Shown: positions 48,501 through 58,439 of the stretch, piece by piece
Numbering within the stretch: position 1 is the stretch's first letter
How the letters are laid out: every line of letters starts with the position of its first letter
Source: Carposina sasakii
Taxonomy: Eukaryota; Arthropoda; Insecta; Lepidoptera; Carposinidae
Direction: 5' to 3'
Assembly (NCBI GenBank): GCA_014607495.2
Contig: CP053169.1
Location: 6,572,001-6,636,000, forward strand
Length of the DNA: 64,000 nucleotides
Made by a program: the position numbers and the translations under genes
The notes under the pieces: generated by a model
Databases searched by the model: none
What the model was told of the DNA's origin: nothing
The model's input: the letters and a program-made list of their open reading frames with translations, nothing else

Positions 48501-51500
48501 TTATTTTTTATTCCATTAACCTTCCCACGGCACAAAATTGGCAGTGCAAAAACCTTAATTTGAAGAATTTGTAAGTAGGTACATTTTTTATGTTTCAGTG
48601 GATTTCGATATAATCTTTACGTTAGCTGGTCTTGCTAAAACTCAAATAGTTTCTTATTAGACAGGAATATTTGAAATAGGCTAGATATCAGATGAAAATG
48701 GTTATATTACGGCAACTTCTTAGGGGTTCATTATGGCGTAGCAATTTGCACGTACAAACAAGGTTACAGTATTTGCAGATTTACCAACCCGCCTGCCCAG
48801 CGTGGTGACTATGGGCCAATACCCCTCATGGCAGTCTTGTGGCGTGCCCCGGGGAGGCCTACGTCCAGCAGTGGACTACAATAGGCTGAAGATGAAGTAC
48901 CTACTACCTAAATAATAATTACTCAATAATGCAAACTTTTTCTTTCCTCTCAAAACTTTCGCACCATTTAATATTTTTAACTCTCGATAATTTATTTTAT
49001 TTTAAAAATCCCTATAGTTTCGAATTTACGTCTAGAGTGGACTGTAGGTAGATACATAATTTATATAGGAAGCTTACCAAGTACTTTTCCTCTAGGCCAG
49101 ATACATCCCTTGCCGCCCTGTTCGAGGCAGTAGTTGTCAGGCTGAGTCCGGTACAGCCAGTCCACTTGGGAGTTAGACCAGAAGGTTCGGTAGAAGGATG
49201 GAATGCGGCTTCCGACAGGATCATCGCCTCCTGCTTCTAGGAGCAGCACCTTAACAAAGATATATTGAACATAAGTGTACGCCCGCGACTCCGTCCGCGT
49301 GGACTGCAGAAAAAATATTATGTCCATATTATCCGGGATAAAAACATTTTCCTGGGATAAAAAGTAGCCTATATGTTAAGTGGGACCTGTCACAACATAT
49401 TTCTGAAAACTGCATCGAAATCGGTTCAGCCGAAATATTTACATCGTATCCCAGCATTTTTTTTGGCATAAACTTACTTTATTTGATGTGTAGAGTACGT
49501 ACCCTTCGTTAAGGGTGGCCACGAAAAAACACCCTGTATATTATTATTAGGTATAAGTAAGTATATATTTTTTATCATGAGATGTATAAGGATATAACAT
49601 TAAATTGTATTCATTGGTAATTTTATCTGAATTGTAAAAGTGACTCAATTTAGTACCTACCCATATTAAAATTAGTGTATTTGGCTTATCAATGAAATTA
49701 ATGTATTTAGAGTGGTTAATTTTATTTTAAAGGCAAGGTCGCGCAAAAATGAAAGTACCTACATATGTATGCGCTGAAAAATTTATATATTTCCATTAGG
49801 ATTTGAACTTTTTTTATGTCGGTATGATTAAACACATCCCTCTTACAAAAAGTAAGTTATGTTATATGTGACTGTAGGATCTCGCTCGCGATTCTGCAGT
49901 TTCGTATGTATGTAAAACCATAACGTTAAATCACACAGGAAAAATTTCACATGGTACCTATCCAGTGAGGGTTTCTTCACATTGGAGCTCAATACAGCAG
50001 CACAGCAGTGCAGCTATATATCTACTATTAATCTCGTTTAAAAAGGTTTAAAGCAAGTAGACTGACGTGCTGCTTGTTTTGGGCTGTGAAGACAAATTAT
50101 GAAGAAGCTCTATCTTTCCCTTACATTACTATTCGTTAACTCGTATACAATCACACTTAACAATTTTATTTACATTATAATAGAAAAAAGCGGCCAAGTG
50201 CGAGTCGGACTCGCCCATGAAGGGTTCCGTATGAAAGGTAACAGTTTACGATTTATGACGTATTAAAAAAAAACTAAGTACTTACTAGATCTCGTTCAAA
50301 CCAATTTTCGTTGGTAGTTTGCATGGTAATGTACATCATATATTTATTTTAGCTTTATCATTCTCTTATTTTAGAAGTTACAGGGGGACACACATTTTAC
50401 CACTTTGGAAGTGTCTCTCGCGTAAACTATTCAGTTTAGAAAAAAAATGATGTTAGAAACCTCAATATCATTTTTAAAGACCTATGCATAGATACCCTAT
50501 ACGTATGGGTTAGATGATTTTTTTTAGTTTCAGTTCGAAGTATATTTTGTGTAAAAATCTTGATGCGGTTCACAGAATACATCTACTTACCAAGTTTCAA
50601 TAGTATAGTTCTTATAGTTTCGGAGAAAAGTGGCGGTGACATACGGACGAACAGACAGACATGACAAAACTATAAGGGTTCCGTTTTTTGCCATTTGGCT
50701 ACGGAACCCTAAAAAGTACCTACCTACTCTACCATCTCTCAACTGAGTACCCTCATATAAAAACCTACCTTTTTACCAGAGATTTTCTTAAATCTATGCT
50801 TTTTACCCGATTTTTCAAGTAGATAGTTCTATCTAACTAATGAATGAATGAATGATGCATTTTCTCTAAAAATTGATCAAGATAGAGACAGCATCAACTT
50901 ATTCCTTTTAATAGACCTATCTCACCATTATAGTCTCGCATATTAGTGCAAAGTAAGATATAATATTTTTTTTTAAACGAAAAACCGACTTCCTCCCAAA
51001 ACTCGATACAATCGACGACAAATACCTACATAAGTTATACCTGCTTTCATGTGAGATAAAAAAGTTAAGTGAGTTTGACACATAGGAAAAATGAACCCTA
51101 AAAATACAATTATAACGGTAGCTCAGTTGGTGAGAGCACAGCACGGAATGCGAGGTCGTGGGTTCGAGTCCCACTCGGGTGAAATTTTTTTTTATTTCTT
51201 AAAACATATTTTTGTACTACTTCTACTTGTACTGGTACTTGTACTAACCGAACTTGTACATCTCAACTATACCCTCAAAATTGGTCAGAAGTGGCACCAT
51301 GTAGTTCTATCGGCCCTTGGTGCTCTGCCTACCCCGTAAGGTATAAAGGCGTGATTATATGTATGTAATGTAGTTAACATAAACATTACCTTGAAATCCG
51401 GGTTCTCGCTCAGCCTTCCAGCTACAATAGACCCAGCTGGACCTGATCCTACAACGATGAAGTCGTAGGACACCTCCGGCTCATCCACACCGACACGACT

Positions 51501-51888
51501 GCAGGGATCCGCGATGTCACAGCGGCCACTGATGAACCCTTCTAGAAGGACCATGAAAAGGGCCAGGCCACTGCATATGGGAGAGTTGACTAAGGACACC
51601 CCGCTGCCTTGAAGAGGACAGCCACATGCCTGGAGAAGAAAAATGATGGGTGTCTACATTTTCTGGTCTATTGTTTAAGTTGGCTAGGTTGATTGGTATT
51701 TGTTAAGCATTACTAACTACTAGATCTTTAAGTTTCTATGCTCATAATTTTTTTTGTAAGTATTTATAGGTAAGTAATTATAACGTAAGAAAAATTTTAA
51801 ACAATTTCAATTAAGCGTAGTAGGTACTTATGAATTTACTAATAAATTATGAATGAATTTTACATCTTACCTCCGGTGATAAAATCAT
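33597..51888 (-). CDS. GMC-family FAD oxidoreductase (glucose dehydrogenase-like)
   Basis: Insect GMC oxidoreductases use FAD to oxidise sugars, ecdysone or other alcohols and are often secreted. Coding exons in order: 51871-51888, 51390-51629, 49078-49249, 39447-39646, 38890-39017, 37586-37763, 36943-37200, 36326-36471, 34825-34990, 34256-34408, an uncertain exon near 34140-34200, and 33597-33760. The first ten join in phase (553 codons). A hydrophobic stretch at about 26-40 could be a signal peptide. The FAD Rossmann motif is [18 protein letters not shown] (about 62-79); [14 protein letters not shown] is GMC signature 1; [16 protein letters not shown] is signature 2; NHQVG gives the active-site His; and GLRVIDAS with [15 protein letters not shown] closes the FAD fold. 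Introns hold LINEs, SINEs, Helitrons and MITEs; intron 3 alone is 9.4 kb. The join between exon 10 and the last exon is unresolved. TTTATT at 33469-33474 is a possible polyadenylation signal. Substrate unknown. Confidence 0.9.
35209..35410 (+). repeat. Repeat related to 59570-59745
   Basis: 'acaggtgatttttggtcagc', 'catacctgggaattgtctgg', 'aacactggacactataaat'. Noncoding, in a GMC intron. Confidence 0.5.
35937..35966. repeat. Small perfect hairpin
   Basis: catagaggaataa and ttattcctctatg pair around a 4-base loop; the flanks gttcag / gttcagtt differ in orientation. In a GMC intron. Confidence 0.7.
36660..36880 (+). repeat. Dispersed repeat 'cggcgataagctagcaac', most complete copy
   Basis: Reads 'gctgatgcggggcttcacta', 'cattctctcaggcgataagc', 'tgctaaacgtggctgtgg', 'tttatgatcttttagttctg'. 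Likely a SINE. Other copies: 792-935, 4371-4460, 5085-5330 (minus), 5790-5890, 6985-7045, 19065-19180, 29965-30110 (sqh intron 1), 41690-41910 (minus), 53805-53890 and 56355-56470. The most numerous repeat I saw in the window. Confidence 0.7.
37850..38677 (+). pseudogene. Jockey-like LINE fragment: apurinic-type endonuclease domain
   Basis: An open stretch of about 275 codons encodes an APE-type endonuclease of a non-LTR retrotransposon: [11 protein letters not shown], then [10 protein letters not shown], the catalytic [13 protein letters not shown] and the terminal [13 protein letters not shown] (equivalent of the SDH motif). The frame is uninterrupted to a stop at 38675-38677, but no reverse transcriptase follows. 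A weak continuation resembling the pre-RT region ([19 protein letters not shown]) is seen in another frame at 38805-38880. The fragment lies antisense in an intron of the GMC gene and comes within about 20 bases of the neighbouring donor site. The apparent ATG at 37679 is in antisense GMC exon sequence and is not the element's start. It looks 5'- and 3'-truncated and non-functional alone. Confidence 0.8.
39896..39917. repeat. Perfect 22-base palindrome
   Basis: catggaggtaa followed by its exact complement; flanked on both sides by ggtgcaaa in direct orientation. In the 9.4 kb intron of the GMC gene. Confidence 0.85.
40060..40824. mobile_element. Putative hAT-like non-autonomous element inserted in a MITE
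   Basis: Inverted ends tagagttacca (40060) and ggtaaccctac (to about 40824) enclose 765 bases without coding sequence. Flanks gtcctacc (40052-40059) and ctcctact (40825-40832) match at six of eight positions. The flanking pieces together resemble the MITE at 11011-11124, so this looks like a nested insertion. It is in the 9.4 kb GMC intron. Confidence 0.5.
41690..41910 (-). repeat. Dispersed repeat 'cggcgataagctagcaac', reverse copy in GMC intron
   Basis: 'aggatcataaaagagatcaa', 'tagtcgactcttacgacatg', 'aaaatcccgcatcagcacag'. Same family as 36660-36880. Confidence 0.65.
42062..44360 (+). pseudogene. RTE-type LINE, 5'-truncated and frameshifted
   Basis: A non-LTR retrotransposon carrying, in order, the end of the endonuclease ([20 protein letters not shown], then TGSDHRIV; 42062-42375), a linker with broken frames (42390-42840), the reverse transcriptase ([36 protein letters not shown]; about 42850-43962) and a C-terminal zinc-knuckle-like region ([23 protein letters not shown]; 43966-44350). 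The catalytic FADD is present, but the block usually read as RQGDVISP is RQEDVISP, and an in-frame stop at 43960-43962 plus earlier frameshifts prevent one continuous protein. It sits antisense in the 9.4 kb intron of the GMC gene. The tail at 44309-44345 is the widespread 'gaggcctatgtccaacggtg' type 3' end. Clade call is from the endonuclease and C-terminal motifs. Confidence 0.85.
45188..45315 (+). repeat. SINE/LINE tail repeat (gaggcctacgtccag family)
   Basis: A 130-base copy with 'cgcctgcccagcatggtgac' near its left end and 'gtccagcagtggactgcaat' near its right. A close second copy is at 48782-48897 and a minus-strand tail at 36534-36590. This tail is shared with the RTE-type LINEs of the window, which fits a SINE using an RTE partner. 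Confidence 0.65.
45750..46150 (+). pseudogene. C-terminal remnant of a pogo/Tigger-like DDE transposase
   Basis: 45750-45960 reads, through stop codons, [21 protein letters not shown] and [13 protein letters not shown], a typical linker of jerky/Tigger-type transposases. 45985-46148 is open and encodes [20 protein letters not shown] followed by [20 protein letters not shown] and a stop: a zinc-binding, PHD-like tail common in insect DDE transposases. An AATAAA lies near 46341. The catalytic core is absent. Family call is by motif memory. Confidence 0.55.
46665..46770 (-). repeat. tRNA-derived SINE
   Basis: Minus-strand copy: 'attcttcacccgagtgggaa' and 'accactgcaaaccgtgccag', ending in the A box area 'ctataaccactaagccac'. 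Confidence 0.75.
46800..48100. other. Gene-free intron stretch
   Basis: Within the 9.4 kb GMC intron. No recognisable element ends; short frames around 47480-47700 on both strands look like chance. Confidence 0.4.
48110..48415 (-). repeat. Composite repeat with tRNA-derived SINE
   Basis: 48323-48415 is the SINE (gtagtgggaattgaacccac). 48110-48310 matches 12340-12590 (ttcttcatcccgat, tggagaagtgtttttataaa). This shows the two parts travel together. Confidence 0.65.
48782..48897 (+). repeat. SINE/LINE tail repeat, second copy
   Basis: Same layout as 45188-45315: 'cgcctgcccagcgtggtgac', a short middle, then 'gaggcctacgtccagcagtg' and 'caataggctgaagatgaag'. Lies in the 9.4 kb intron of the GMC gene. 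Confidence 0.65.
49273..49437 (-). mobile_element. Helitron fragment, reverse copy
   Basis: On the plus strand it reads 'gcccgcgactccgtccgcgt' near 49281 and 'catcgaaatcggttcagccg' near 49430; this is the reverse of the 3049-3210 fragment. The terminal CTAG is lost. It begins only some 25 bases outside GMC exon 3. Confidence 0.6.
50191..50712. repeat. Dispersed repeat 'gcggccaagtgcgagtcgg'
   Basis: Left end aagcggccaagtgcgagtcg, right end 'ttggctacggaaccctaa' with gggttccgttttttgcc inside. The word gggttccgt occurs near both ends in the same direction. A pattern I know as widespread in moth and butterfly genomes; class not determined here. In an intron of the GMC gene. Confidence 0.6.
51112..51190 (+). 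repeat. tRNA-derived SINE (tRNA-like head)
   Basis: Plus-strand: ggtagctcagttggtgagag has a closed D arm (gctc/gagc) and gtgggttcgagtcccac a perfect T arm, but no acceptor stem pairs, and a T-rich tail follows. In an intron of the GMC gene. Confidence 0.65.
51277..51366 (+). repeat. LINE/SINE 3'-end repeat (ggcgtgattatatgtatgta)
   Basis: 'ttggtcagaagtggcaccat', then 'gctctgcctaccccgtaagg' and 'aaaggcgtgattatatgtat'. Minus-strand copy at 16022-16112. A related tail ends a short coding relic at 61940-62200. Confidence 0.65.
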
Positions 51889-52845
51889 TTTAATGTGCTG
51901 TTAAAATTTCAATTCAAACTAAATTACACACAATGTAATGTGATATATTTAATTTACTTTCCTTATTGAATAAATTTTATCCAACCGGTAGGTACGTGGA
52001 AACGAACCTTCGTACTCGGTTGTTACTTAGATGCGAATGATTTTTATAATAGAAACAATGTGCTTAAATAACCTCAGATAGTGGATTAAACATAACTGTC
52101 GCTAAATCATATACTACCTACCGATTTAGATAGATAAGCTATCTAAAAACTGTTAAGGCAAATTTTATCAAACGATTAAATTTAAGCTAAGATGTTTAAG
52201 CTTCCTTTGCCCCCGATGCCGTAATTTCTGCGCCCTGTGCGAGCTTCTATAACTGCGCCCTATTTAGACCTGGCTGGTCTGGCCATTCTTGCGCCCCCCA
52301 GTCTATGCCCTGTGCCTGGGAACCGGCGCGGATTAAAGTATATATGCCTTATTGCTTGTTTTGACAAAAAATGAAAAAGCCCTACCATGTGTGGGTGATA
52401 GACGTCGCATAAAATTAATCAGCGAAGGAGTTTGCGCAAGTTGCGATTAAATTAAGGCTGAATGCACCAAACGCCAAAATCCCATTTAAATTTTCAAATA
52501 AATAAGTATGTCGGGTTTCATACAAAAAACGTGATTTATTTATATTTTTATAAATAATCTTGCTTTTAAGGTTTTCATACAAGAAATGTGATTTTTTGCC
52601 GTTTTTATAGATAATGGTATAGATAGATAGACACTACGAAGCGCGAGTCGCGGGCATGTATTAAGTATTAGGGGTGTTATCTATTATACACACCGTGCGT
52701 GCGTTTAAAACAAATGTTTGGTGGTTATATTAGGTACGTATTTCTTTATATTTCATAAAAAAAATAATGAATTTATTCATATTACTTCATAACTAGGTTA
52801 AAGTTTTTTTAATTCCCATTATTGATTTAATTTCTTACCAAACAA

Positions 52846-53211
52846 TCTATAATATAAAAATGAATCGCTGAATGTGTTGCTAAGCGCAGATCTCGAGAAC
52901 AGCTGAATCGCCCCCTGATTACGTAAAAGCAATAGCAAATCCGAAGGACTTCGCTTATAGCGAAAATTGTACAATATTTGCCTTGAAATGTCAAAGTTCC
53001 TTTGATAAGCAATCAGCGATTTTTGTCAAATTTTCGCTATCGCTTTGCTTTTATAGTTAGGTAATAAGGGGGCCGATTTCGCTAATAATTTTTTTAGAAT
53101 ATTCCTTGAACTACGAGGATGGTTCTTACCGAGAGAAGAATTAGCAACCCGCCCCGGTTTGGCACGGGTGCAATGCGGGGTCACGTGGACGAAGTCGTGG
53201 GCGGCCGCTAG
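52846..53211 (+). mobile_element. Helitron carrying a nested MITE
   Basis: 5' end tctataatataaaaatgaat follows an A; the 3' end gggcggccgctag precedes a T. The body is interrupted at 52908-53076 by a MITE with inverted ends (gccccctgattac / gtaataagggggc); joining the two sides restores a Helitron-like 'gctgaa..gatttcgctaa' motif. Confidence 0.7.
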
Positions 53212-54350
53212 TTACTTATAAAATAAACAAAACATTTTAAACACTAGCATCAAAGAAGGACTCGTTATAACGAAGCGAAACAACGAAAATTCAGGATCCG
53301 CTACTGGATCCTACCTACAAAAAAGTTCTTGTCACGACTTCGCTTTACCAAGACTATAAGCAATAAGTACGAGTACCTAATCATTAGACACGTGTAAACA
53401 AAAAATCTGCGTACAACTGATGATAGAAAAAAATGAAACCGGATTTGGCTCAATGGGTTTAGTTAGACCAGCCAGTCTTTGGGAACCGTCCATAATGGTC
53501 CAGGTGGACCCCCAGGGGCCACGGCAGATTCGACGGATCTATGCATATACCTATAGTATTGTAGGGGGTCTACCAGAACCAGTTAACTTTTGAAGGTCAT
53601 CTAGGACCAGCAGATTTTCTAAGCATGGCAACATCACTTGAAGGCCTAGTGCCAAAACCCAAATAAGCCTCGATGGACCCTCTACAAAACCAACTACGCA
53701 AATACGTTTTCAGCGGCAGTGAATGTGTTAAGGCAAAAGAAGTCCCCTGCTACTAGCACCACTAGGTACCTACTTTACATTAACGTTTAAAAAGAATATC
53801 ACTGATCATTTTAATCTGTCCTATGCAAAACGTGTCTGTGGGATCCCCTTATGATCCTGTAGTCCTGGCTACCCTGTCTCAAGATCTTGTGGCGGCACTA
53901 GTAGTGGGTAAATATGGATATTTCGCAGCTTAGCGCATTAAATACCCAAGAGGCGGTGCTCTGTAGACAGGGCAGATTTGCTTTAGAAAAGGTTCGCTTG
54001 GTTGTATAATTTCGAGTCATAAAGCCTTCTACAGAAAAATATACTTATATCTTTTTACGTCAGCTTTTTTATTTCATTTTAAAAATAAAGGTACCAATTA
54101 GTATTTTTCTTACTCGCCAAATTTTATTAATCTGCACATCCCTTTTTATTACACCTGTAGCCTGTAGCTGAATAAGTTATTTTATTGTTTTACACACATC
54201 TATACATTTCTGATAGTAATAAAAAGATTTACGTTATATTAATAGGTAATATAATCAGCGCAATCAATGCGCATTATGCGTGTTGCGTGATATGATATTA
54301 GATAGGTACCTAAGGTTTTGTATCTAAGTACGTATAGATATGATGAATAT
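53212..54350. other. Intergenic stretch
   Basis: Between the GMC gene start and the LINE at 54.6 kb. Apart from one dispersed repeat copy (53805-53890) nothing is recognised; 53440-53740 is GC-richer but open in no frame. Confidence 0.4.
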
Positions 54351-54454
54351 TGATGTTTGTTTCCGAGTCATGGATGCTTCTATACTTATCTATGTATTTA
54401 TATTAGTACCAAACAAGACCTTATGGATACTAAGTTAATGTGTTGTGAAGTGTG

Positions 54455-54490
54455 TGAATATTATTATTATTATTATATTATTATATAGAT
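54455..54490. repeat. att microsatellite
   Basis: About nine att units with one break, next to the tail of a tRNA-related SINE. Confidence 0.7.
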
Positions 54491-54639
54491 ACCTATTTCA
54501 TAATTACCAAATAATACCACAGTAATTAAGCCTGGCATACGACCATAGAATAAGATCCTCCTTATTCTAAGCATAGGTACGACACGTATCAATGTGATAT
54601 TTAGCGGGAATATGGATGAATGCTATTGCCATAAAACTC

Positions 54640-55905
54640 ATGTCGTAAGTACGAGTATATTCTTTGCTCATGTCACACAGTATGAAGATATGGGAGAAGG
54701 TGATAAAACGACGACTGAGAGAAGAGAGTGAAATCTCACGAAATCAATTCGGTTTTATGCCTGGTCAAGGAACGACAGATGCCATTTTTGCAATTCGGCA
54801 ATTATGTGAAAAATATCGACGCAGCCACAGAAACTTGCACATGGTGTTTGTCGACCCCGAGAAAGCATATGATCGTGTTCCCCTTGAGGTTATGTGGTGG
54901 GCCCTGAAAGAAGAAAAAGGTGTGCCAGAATTGTATGTAAGACTAATTCGAGATATTGTACAAGGGATCTCGTACTAGCGTTAGATCGAATGCTGGTTCC
55001 ACCAACAGTTTTGAGTGTCACGGTAGGCTTGTATCAGGGTTCCGCGCTAAGCCCTTACCTCTTCCTTCTTGTAACGGATGCGCTTTCAACAGACATCCAG
55101 GAAGAGGCACCTTGGTGCATGCTTTTGGCCAATGACATTGTCCTTGTTGGTGAGGATGGGCCTGAGGTACAGAACAGACTGGTGAAATGGCACCAAAAGC
55201 TGGAGAATGTTGGCCTGAAAATCAGCAAATCAAAAACTGAACAAATGTTTTGTGATTTCGGCTGTCTCTCCAGCTCTATGGCAATATCCCTTGATGGTGT
55301 GGCATTGCCAGTCTGTTCAAACTTTAAGTACCTGGGCTCTGCCTTACAAGGGGATGGAGAAACAGACCGAGATATAAAGCACTGAATTAATTCAGGATGG
55401 ATCAAATGGCGACAAGTCACGGGAGTAACGTGCGAGGCCCGGATGCCGTTAAAGCTAAAGAGTAAGATGTACAAGACCATAATTCGACCTGTCGTCTTGT
55501 ATAGATCTGGATTCTGAGCCGTAAGGAAGAATGATGAAAATCAACTGCATGTAAGCGAGATGATAATGTTGAGATGGATGTGTGGAGTTACTTACAAGAA
55601 TTGATAAAATAAGTATATAAGAGGAAGTCTGAAAGTAGCGCCGATCACAGAAAAGTTACGAAGTAACCGCCTGTCTTGGTACGGGCATGTAAAGCGACGG
55701 GATGAAAGGCATATTTTACAGAGAGAACGTTGTACATGAATGTGGATGGATATAAAGGTAGACCAAAGAAATGTTGGATGGACTGTGTGAGAGACGATAT
55801 GCGTGTACTGGGAGTGAGCAATAAGAAGTCGGATAATAGGGATGAATGGAAGAAAAGCACATATTGCGCCAAATAAATGGGAACAGGGCAGGAAAATGAT
55901 GATCT
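54640..55905 (+). pseudogene. Degenerate RTE-type LINE with lost RT catalytic Asp
   Basis: Two overlapping frames encode one reverse transcriptase: [18 protein letters not shown], then [16 protein letters not shown] and [12 protein letters not shown] (54664-54960), then after a frameshift YQGSALSPYLFLLVTDAL, WCMLLANDIVLVGED and NFKYLGSALQGDGETD (to 55385). The continuation carries stop codons (55385, 55518) and ends in the C-terminal region at about 55630-55900. The motif that should read FADD is LAND, replacing the first catalytic aspartate by asparagine. It belongs to a different lineage from the LINE at 42.1-44.4 kb. The 3' stretch at about 55828-55900 is also seen as a solitary relic at 8320-8410. 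Dead copy. Confidence 0.82.
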
Positions 55906-56140
55906 GACATGGATGAATGCAAGGAATAAAGTAAAATTTACCCAGCATGTATAAAGTTACCGCAATAGTTATGTTTATAGGTACACATACAACTTATTGG
56001 TCTCACTTTGCTCTCTGGCATGCTGGAAGAAATCTCATGCAGAGATAAGCACGTCTTTGCATGCATTTCTTTTGTAAATTTCCCTGTATTTATTGTAGTG
56101 TTAAGTGCACAATAAAGAATAAGAATAAAATCTCATAAAA

Positions 56141-56225
56141 TTATTAATAAAGAAATGGAAAAAAATTCCTCACCCGGGTGGGAATCGAACCCACGACCTC
56201 TGCATTCCGTGCCAGATATCTCAGT
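56141..56225 (-). repeat. tRNA-derived SINE
   Basis: Minus-strand copy with the B box gtgggaatcgaacccacgac and the tail aattattaataaagaaatgg; the anticodon region 'ctctgcattccgtgccag' resembles the plus-strand copy at 51112-51190. Confidence 0.7.
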
Positions 56226-57182
56226 CAAATAATATAACACGCACATAGTACCTAATCCTGCCTTTCTTTGCTGATAGGCTAGAATTTTTTAAGTTGATTC
56301 TCTCAATTGGTAAGTACCTACATACGAGTATAGAGAAATGAGACTCCATAGTGGGCATTTCGTTTAGCATTCTCTCAGGCGATAAGCTAGGTAACTTTTC
56401 ACTGGTTACCAGACCATTACCAAACCCCGGTATGCTAAACGTGTTTGTAGGATCTCGTTTATGATCTTGCAGTGCTAGCTAAAGTAAAAGGTAAAGGTGA
56501 CTCTTACCTCTCCTCGAAAATGAGCTTAAAAATATTATTGCACTTCAATTTTTTTTTTAGGACTCCACTATACATAGAATCTGCGACCGAAATACTCTCG
56601 GACACGACACAATTTCGCAATTTCACAAGTGTTAGAAATAACAACGCGGTACACTCACTCACGCATCCGAAGAGAAGATGCACGAGACGATCACTTAGAG
56701 TAAAAAAGAGATAAGAAAAGGATGAAGATTAGAACAGACATTTTCATTGGTACGTACATGGTTAATCGCATGCGCTGAACTGATTTGGTTGATATTTGAT
56801 ATATCTCCCAACAGAGACCATTTCCCAGTAACATGCGACCGAAACATTTCGAGATGCACGGCAGCCGGTGACTCCGGCCACACTTTGCTATACACTAACG
56901 TTTTCGACTCAACTTGGCATTTACTTTATCATGGTCATGCACAAAGCCTTGCACTGAGACCATGCACATAATTTTGGTATTTTTCTGACGGGTGCAAGAG
57001 TTGCTATTTCTTTTGACGTAGGTACGTATCAACTTGCCTTACCTGGGTGCTAAGACTATATGTAACAACGTTTCGAATCGATGTTCGTTGTCGAACCTCT
57101 ATCGTGTGGTGTACTCCAAAAATTGCTAGATTTTTTATCTCATAAACACAGCGGATACTAGCAAACGGTAAAGATTAGAAAA

Positions 57183-57337
57183 CCGCAAAAGCAAAGCGAT
57201 AGCGAAAATTTTACTATGCTGATTGCTTGTCAAATTCGTATTACGTAAAAGGAATTTTGACATTTCAACGCATATGTTGTACAATTTCCGCTATCGAATT
57301 GCTTGTGCTTTGCTTTTGCAAGATAGGTAATCAGCCT
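57183..57337. mobile_element. MITE, gccccctgattac family, copy 3
   Basis: Arms gcaaaagcaaagcgatagcg (57185) and ctttgcttttgc (about 57308) pair, with the shared central 'gattgcttgtcaaattc'. The outermost bases have diverged (ggtaatcagcctgcc). Confidence 0.6.
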
Positions 57338-58224
57338 GCCGGTTCCCGAGATAAAAATATTGATAAATTCATGCAGCAGATATAATAATAATAGATAGGT
57401 AAGTATTATAGGCAGGGCCGGCCCGCCCATACGGCGAACGGAGCAATCGCTCCAGGCGCCAAATCCTAGAGGGCGCTTAAATGGTACAGATATAGGTATA
57501 TATTATTAGGAGCAAACAGGAGAGGCGCCATAATTGATCTCGTTCCATTCTAAAATTTACTTCGGGCCGGTGCTGTATATAGGTACTATACATCTTAGGC
57601 AGGTACTCTGTTAAGGTATGGTTTGTTTCCAGAAGTATGTAGAGACAAGTTTGATATGGAACTAGTACCTAGGGGCCGCCTACGGCTTCGCCCGCTTGAG
57701 AGTGAAATTAAAATCCTATTGTAAGGTAAATTAACAGGATTTAATAGTGTTTTTTTCCTTGAATATTGGCAACATTATAATTGTCACGTGGTGTACAAGC
57801 CAGCTCGCTATTGGTTGACAAATACGAGTTCTTTGCAAATGAAGATGACGCCCGGTAAGTTGACAGCTTATTTACTAAGAATGTTTTTTTTAGTTTCTTG
57901 GTAAATCTTATTTCATCTGGGTGTTTTATTGTATATTTTTATATTTAAAGGCATGTATGTTAATGGTAATAGTTTGTTTATGTGCTGAAAGTAATATTTA
58001 GACTGTTTTATGTGGTTAAGGGTTATTCAATAGGGCTGTTATCTATCCGACATTTAGATCATGCCCCTAAAGCTGTCCACGGTGATCCGGCTAAAACATT
58101 ATATTTTCAAGAAAAGCTTTATTCCGCATGTACTATTGTTCCTTAAAGTGATTTGACGTTAACTGATCCAGTGCTAAATTTTGTACCCCCTTGCTGTGGT
58201 CAGCTTTAGGAACATTGCAGTAAA

Positions 58225-58400
58225 GAAAATAAAGGAAAATGCGAAAATATCACGTTACCCAGATAGTGCTAAGCAATGGGCTATAAAAGCAGTACTTGAC
58301 GGCGCATGAGAAGCTTCTAGACATATGGTGTTCCTCAATACCCTGAAAATCGAAAGATATACTTACTTGACAGAGGCTGAAGAAAATTTACTAGTTGCTT
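58225..58400 (+). pseudogene. Possible N-terminal remnant of a pogo/Tigger-like transposase
   Basis: The frame around 58230-58400 reads RYPDSAKQWAIKAVLDGA, a stop, EASR, and later YLTEAEENLLVAYN, spacing that resembles the helix-turn-helix and linker of pogo-type transposases. It is broken by a stop and a likely frameshift and abuts the LINE fragment at 58440. Confidence 0.35.
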
Positions 58401-58439
58401 ATAATATTAGCAAACGCTAAAAAAGGAATAACGTTAAAA

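Noticed and set aside
51112..51190. Functional tRNA gene
   Set aside because: D and T arms pair, but there is no acceptor stem and a SINE-like T-rich tail follows; related copies are dispersed in the window.
55592..55948. 118-residue minus-strand protein
   Set aside because: Antisense of the decayed LINE 3' region; no recognisable domain.
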